64,000 bases of DNA, from positions 172,501 to 236,500 of the forward strand of contig JASPKZ010007528.1 of the NCBI GenBank assembly GCA_030220185.1, read 5' to 3'. The notes under the pieces were generated by a model that saw only the letters and a program-made list of their open reading frames with translations, did not search any database and had not been told where the DNA came from. This document shows, piece after piece, positions 60,851-64,000 of the stretch; position 1 is the first letter of the stretch, and the number at the start of each line of letters is the position of its first letter. Source of the stretch: Diploptera punctata. Lineage: Eukaryota; Arthropoda; Insecta; Blattodea; Blaberidae. A program made the position numbers and the translations under genes.

Positions 60851-61220
60851 TACTTCTTCACTTTATAGCAGTGAAATTTGGGTAATAACCAAAAAATTAC
60901 AAAGTAGAATACAGAGTGTAGAAATGAACTTGCTTAGAAGAACAAAAGGCTGCACAAGATTGGATCGGATAAAGAATGAAGATATAAGAACAGAGTTAAA
61001 TATATATCCACTGAATTATAAAATCGAGGAATACAGAGACAAATGGCTTAGACATGAAGAAAGAATGAATGTAACGAGATTACCAAGAGCAGCATTTAAC
61101 TACAAGCCAAGAGGTTCAAGGAATGTAGGAAGACGAGTGAAAAGATGGACAGAACAACTATGAGGCGGAACAGGCAATTTCCCTAGCCTGTGAAGTGAAG
61201 AAGAAGAAGAAGAAGAAGAT
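60851..61220 (+). mobile_element. LINE-U 3' end
   Basis: LYSSEIWVITKKL, QSVEMNLLRRTKGCTRLDRI, KNEDIRTELNIYPLNYKIEE, YRDKWLRHEERMNVTRLPRA, GSRNVGRRVKRWTEQL, stop, (GAA)n of 20 bp. Sister of 13330-13700. Confidence 0.83.
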
Positions 61221-61261
61221 TTTTGAAATAGGAAGTCCCCTTATTTTCTCTGAGATTAACT

Positions 61262-61816
61262 AACTAAATCACTGGCACTACCGAACCCGTAGGTTCATGG
61301 CCGTGCGGACGTAAGCTCTCCACACACTTCTATCCTAAACTATTGTTTTCCCCCATCCCTTATATAATTTACCTCCCTCAAAACAATGTTAATGTTATTC
61401 TCCTACCTCAGTCTTGGCCTGCCTACTGGATACTTCACCTCTGGCTTACCTAAAGAGTTTTCATGTCCCTGTTTCATTCCCAATTTGTGTCACATGTCTT
61501 GACTATAGCAGTCTACGAGACTTAACTGTTCTTATATCTGGCTCCCTATAAAGACCATGTAGTTCATTGTTATGTAGTCTTCTCCATTCACCTGTCTGTT
61601 CATCTCTCATTGGTCCAAAAATTTTCCTAAGTACTTTATTCTCAAATACTTGTAATCTCCTTTCCTCCCTTAAAGTAAGAGTCCATGTTTCACACCCATA
61701 TAATATAACTGGTAGAATAACAGTTTTATATATTTTCAGTTTAACGTTTTTTGAAAGGAGTTGGGACATCAAGAGTCTCTGTAATACATAATAGCACGCA
61801 TTTCCAGAATTGAGTG
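61262..61816 (-). mobile_element. LINE-A 3' fragment
   Basis: 89-codon frame MMSQLLSKNVKLKIYKTVIL, TWTLTLREERRLQVFENKVL, RDEQTGEWRRLHNNELHGLY; 3-base loss in PDIIR; then a stop and a diverged terminal third (61262-61500). Confidence 0.85.
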
Positions 61817-62330
61817 GACAAATGGACGAAACGTTTATTAAAAAAATAATTATTTAAATCCATTAATTGAAACTGAAATAAAAAAAAACTGTGGGTGATG
61901 ATGGAGAAATTCCGAATACATATTTGAAAACACGATAAAAAACTGCATTAAGTACAACTATTGGTGCTCATGAGACAAAACTCATGTTGACCAGTGTTAT
62001 TCCAGTTTTCCTAACAGCTCTTGTCAGTAAAATAATACTTATTTTAGCCACGTAAAAAAAAAATGATCGCACATAAAAATACATTATATAATGGAAATGG
62101 ACAATAATGGGTTATAAATTATACGCCGACATCAGTACCAATTAGCATACCGAAGATGAAACATGTTTTTGAAAGGCCTTCGTGATTTAATAATTGAACA
62201 GAGATCTTTAATAAAAGTCAATTCTAATTGAGGAAGGCGGATAATGTTAAAAACATTCAAAATAATTAAAAGAATAATAAAAATATTGTCTCCCTAGAAA
62301 CATATTAAGCACACAAATAATTACAGTATA
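61817..62330. other. Unassigned; LINE-A scrap at 62070-62110
   Basis: AAAAATACATTATATAATGGAAATGGACA matches the LYNGNGQ-coding stretch in outline; nothing else. Confidence 0.45.
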
Positions 62331-62710
62331 TATCTTAAGAAGAATTTTTGGACCAAATAGAGGAACTGATAACTGTTGAGAGAATCAAAACAAATAACGA
62401 ACTAAACAAATTAATAAAAAATCAGAACATAGTAAACAATATAAGATCTGTCAGAATTGGTTGGCTTGGACATTTGATAAGAATGGATGATCAGAGACTG
62501 GTCAAAAAACTCTACAATGGAAACCTATAGGAGGCAGAGCTGTGGGAAGACCGAAGATCAGATGGGAGGATGACACAATGAACGATCTAAGGAAAATGAA
62601 AGTGACTAATTTGAATATGACAAGAGACAGATTGGCATGGAGGAGGATTGTTGAGAAGATCAAAACTTTCACTTCTGAAGTTGTCGTGCCTTAAAATGAT
62701 GATGATATAT
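62331..62710 (+). mobile_element. LINE-AA 3' end
   Basis: ITVERIKTNNELNKLIKNQN, IVNNIRSVRIGWLGHLIRMD, DQRLVKKL; frameshift near 62520; GGRAVGRPKIRWEDDTMNDL, RKMKVTNLNMTRDRLAWRRI, VEKIKTFTSEVVVP, stop, GATGATGATG. Confidence 0.8.
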
Positions 62711-62992
62711 TTTATTAAACTTTTCCCGGGGATGAAGACGATAAAGGTACTACTAAACCCTCCTATAACAATGTCAAGAAATAAAAATACTTTCTGTACT
62801 TCATTTCACACAAATTTCTAGGCGTTTTCACTAACAGGAGGCGATAAGAGACAATTGAATACAATCAGTTATCAAATAATGATAATTTTTCACTGAATCA
62901 TGGCTGTGATAAGATACCATTAGGGTTGTATGTAATTATATGTTTGCCTGCAGCACAGTGGCAGGACACCAAGGTCAATCAGATTATTAATA
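62711..62992. other. Unassigned
   Basis: No element recognised. Confidence 0.4.
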
Positions 62993-62995
62993 TTA

Positions 62996-62997
62996 TC

Positions 62998-63042
<45 letters not shown>
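62996..63042. repeat. (TA)n microsatellite
   Basis: Pure TA run, left of SINE-1. Confidence 0.95.
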
Positions 63043-63044
<2 letters not shown>

Positions 63045-63343
63045 TCAACCACTGTGGTCTCGAGGTGTCACGCAGCGGGCCCGGGTTCGATCCCCGGTCG
63101 GGGCAGTTTTTCTGGGTGAGGTTTTTATCGGGGTTTTTCCTCACCTGTAAGACAAATGTCAGGAAAACTTTAAGGCCCAAACGGACCCCGAAATCATATG
63201 GCCAACATCTTCATCATCCTTCACCGGTGTGCAAAGCAACGGGAAGCTACCACACCTACAATTCCCTAGTAAAGCTGCAAGCATAGCATGAAAATGCTAT
63301 GATTGCAGTGAAAGACCTGGCTTCGGGCAGAATTACTATGGAT

Positions 63344-63345
<2 letters not shown>
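63045..63345 (+). mobile_element. SINE-1 in a (TA)n tract
   Basis: CAACCACTGTGGTCTCGAGG head with 13 bp deleted before TGTCACGCAGCGGG; B box GGGTTCGATCCCC; ends CTATGGATGGA and continues into (TA)n at 63346-63374. Confidence 0.88.
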
Positions 63346-63349
<4 letters not shown>

Positions 63350-63376
<27 letters not shown>

Positions 63377-63917
63377 ATTCATTGGTTAATTTGTTTTATA
63401 CTCTTAATAAAACAATGAAAAAATGAATCAGAAGAAATTATTTAAATATATGTTGAATTATACAACAATATGCAATAGGCCAATAGGTTATAACTAAAAA
63501 TTATGCACGGTTTGTTTTCACTGCAGTCTGGCACGTTTAAATAAGCTAACATAAGAAAGTTTCTGTAATCTAAGGGTTAACAAAAGGTATATTCTGTAAA
63601 TTAGGATGGACTTGTGTTGTACATGAACAATAAACATAGCCTGTTAGCTTGGTTCTCCATGCATAGTATAGCCTACGCTTACATTAGAAAACTGGGGATT
63701 GGAACCCGGGACGTTGTGTGACTGCGGTGAAAGTTAGTTGACTTTCTTGTTGAGGAGGTGAAAGCGGACTTGCTCTCACACTTCCCTAACTTTTATGCGC
63801 AGCTTTTTTTGTCGCTTCAGCGCTGAACTGGCTCCCACTACATTCACTCCACTGTACATTCTATAACTGTATACAATTATGATTTATTTCAACAATTCTT
63901 CTGTACGTGTGTTTGTC
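63350..63917. other. TIR-5-like remnant, a tRNA-like scrap, otherwise unassigned
   Basis: 63500-63590 (TTTCACTGCAGTCTGGCACG, TCTAAGGGTTAA) resembles the right end of the piggyBac-like MITE. 63690-63725 has a B-box complement GGAACCCGGGAC. No gene. Confidence 0.4.
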
Positions 63918-64000
63918 ACAAGTAATGCCACGAGTGATTTCCAAATTATCGATAAATTCACGACTCACGAAGTGAGGAGTGAATTTATCTAGAGAATTTG
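63918..64000 (+). mobile_element. REP-2, cut by window end
   Basis: CACAAGTAATGCCACGAGTG with the CGATAAATTCAC/GTGAATTTATC hairpin; continues past the window. Confidence 0.75.

Noticed and set aside
1..64000. LTR retrotransposon or endogenous virus remains
   Set aside because: I saw no paired LTRs, gag, protease, integrase or envelope-like coding anywhere.

Overview
This is a eukaryotic window made almost entirely of transposable-element remains; I found no host protein-coding gene that I can support. The longest open frames are retrotransposon tails or stop-free minisatellite. A roughly 470-bp LINE 3' end (called LINE-A here) occurs about 30 times on both strands. Its translated tail carries RRLRWAGHVARM, GKRPVGRPRMRW and WRAYVRAAMNLRVR, and it ends in an (AGTA)n tail. 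Around it sit tRNA-headed SINEs, Penelope-like elements, TTAA and TA transposons, and (TA)n tracts. This points to a large, repeat-rich insect genome. From memory the LINE-A tail resembles predicted endonuclease-reverse transcriptases of cockroaches such as Periplaneta, so a blattodean is my best guess (inference, not searched).

Family names are local to this report. LINE-A has (AGTA)n tails. LINE-B, -H, -P, -T, -V and -AD end in (GAT)n. LINE-S, -U, -W and -H2 end in (GAA)n. LINE-R, -X and others are further RT tails. SINE-1 has a tRNA head, a ~330-bp body and a (TGGA)n tail; 1b and 1c have other 3' halves. SINE-2, -3 and -4 have different tRNA heads. PLE-1 and PLE-2 are Penelope-like 3' ends. 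REP-1 and REP-2 are unclassified interspersed repeats. TIR-1 to TIR-8 are terminal-inverted-repeat elements.

Layout. 1-13 kb: SINE-2/-3, a hAT-like TIR element, LINE-A nested in LINE-B, two REP-1 copies and REP-2 inside a SINE-1. 13-24 kb: the densest retro-mosaic, with a REP-1 split by a palindromic PLE-1 and a SINE-1, several hammerhead-like motifs, and two CAGGGTG-type TA transposons. 24-32 kb: mostly unassigned AT-rich DNA, then a tandem REP-2 pair, TIR-4, and a LINE-A split by a LINE-V and two SINEs. 32-43 kb: LINE-A/SINE-3 nests, LINE-X, LINE-H2 split by SINE-1, and a chimeric LINE 5'/3' fusion. 44.0-45.65 kb: a 64-bp satellite bounded by short inverted repeats. 46-55 kb: a foldback element split by LINE-X, PLE-2 copy 1 inside REP-2, a REP-2 palindrome, a TIR-4 copy swollen to 2.9 kb by nested LINEs, PLE-2 copy 2, and a piggyBac-like MITE inside SINE-1c. 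56.8-58.45 kb: a 150-bp pyrimidine-rich minisatellite with long chance open frames. 58.5-64 kb: LINE tails, AT-rich unassigned DNA, and a SINE-1 in a (TA)n tract.

The most interesting signal is a set of hammerhead-ribozyme-like motifs in four sequence families, on both strands, linked to Penelope-like ends. Two PLE-2 copies have perfect 12-13 bp target-site duplications, and their inverted-arm junction falls at the predicted ribozyme cleavage site. Their interiors are flipped relative to their outer flank, as if the segment between the arms can invert. All sequence comparisons are by eye within the window; no database search or folding program was run.
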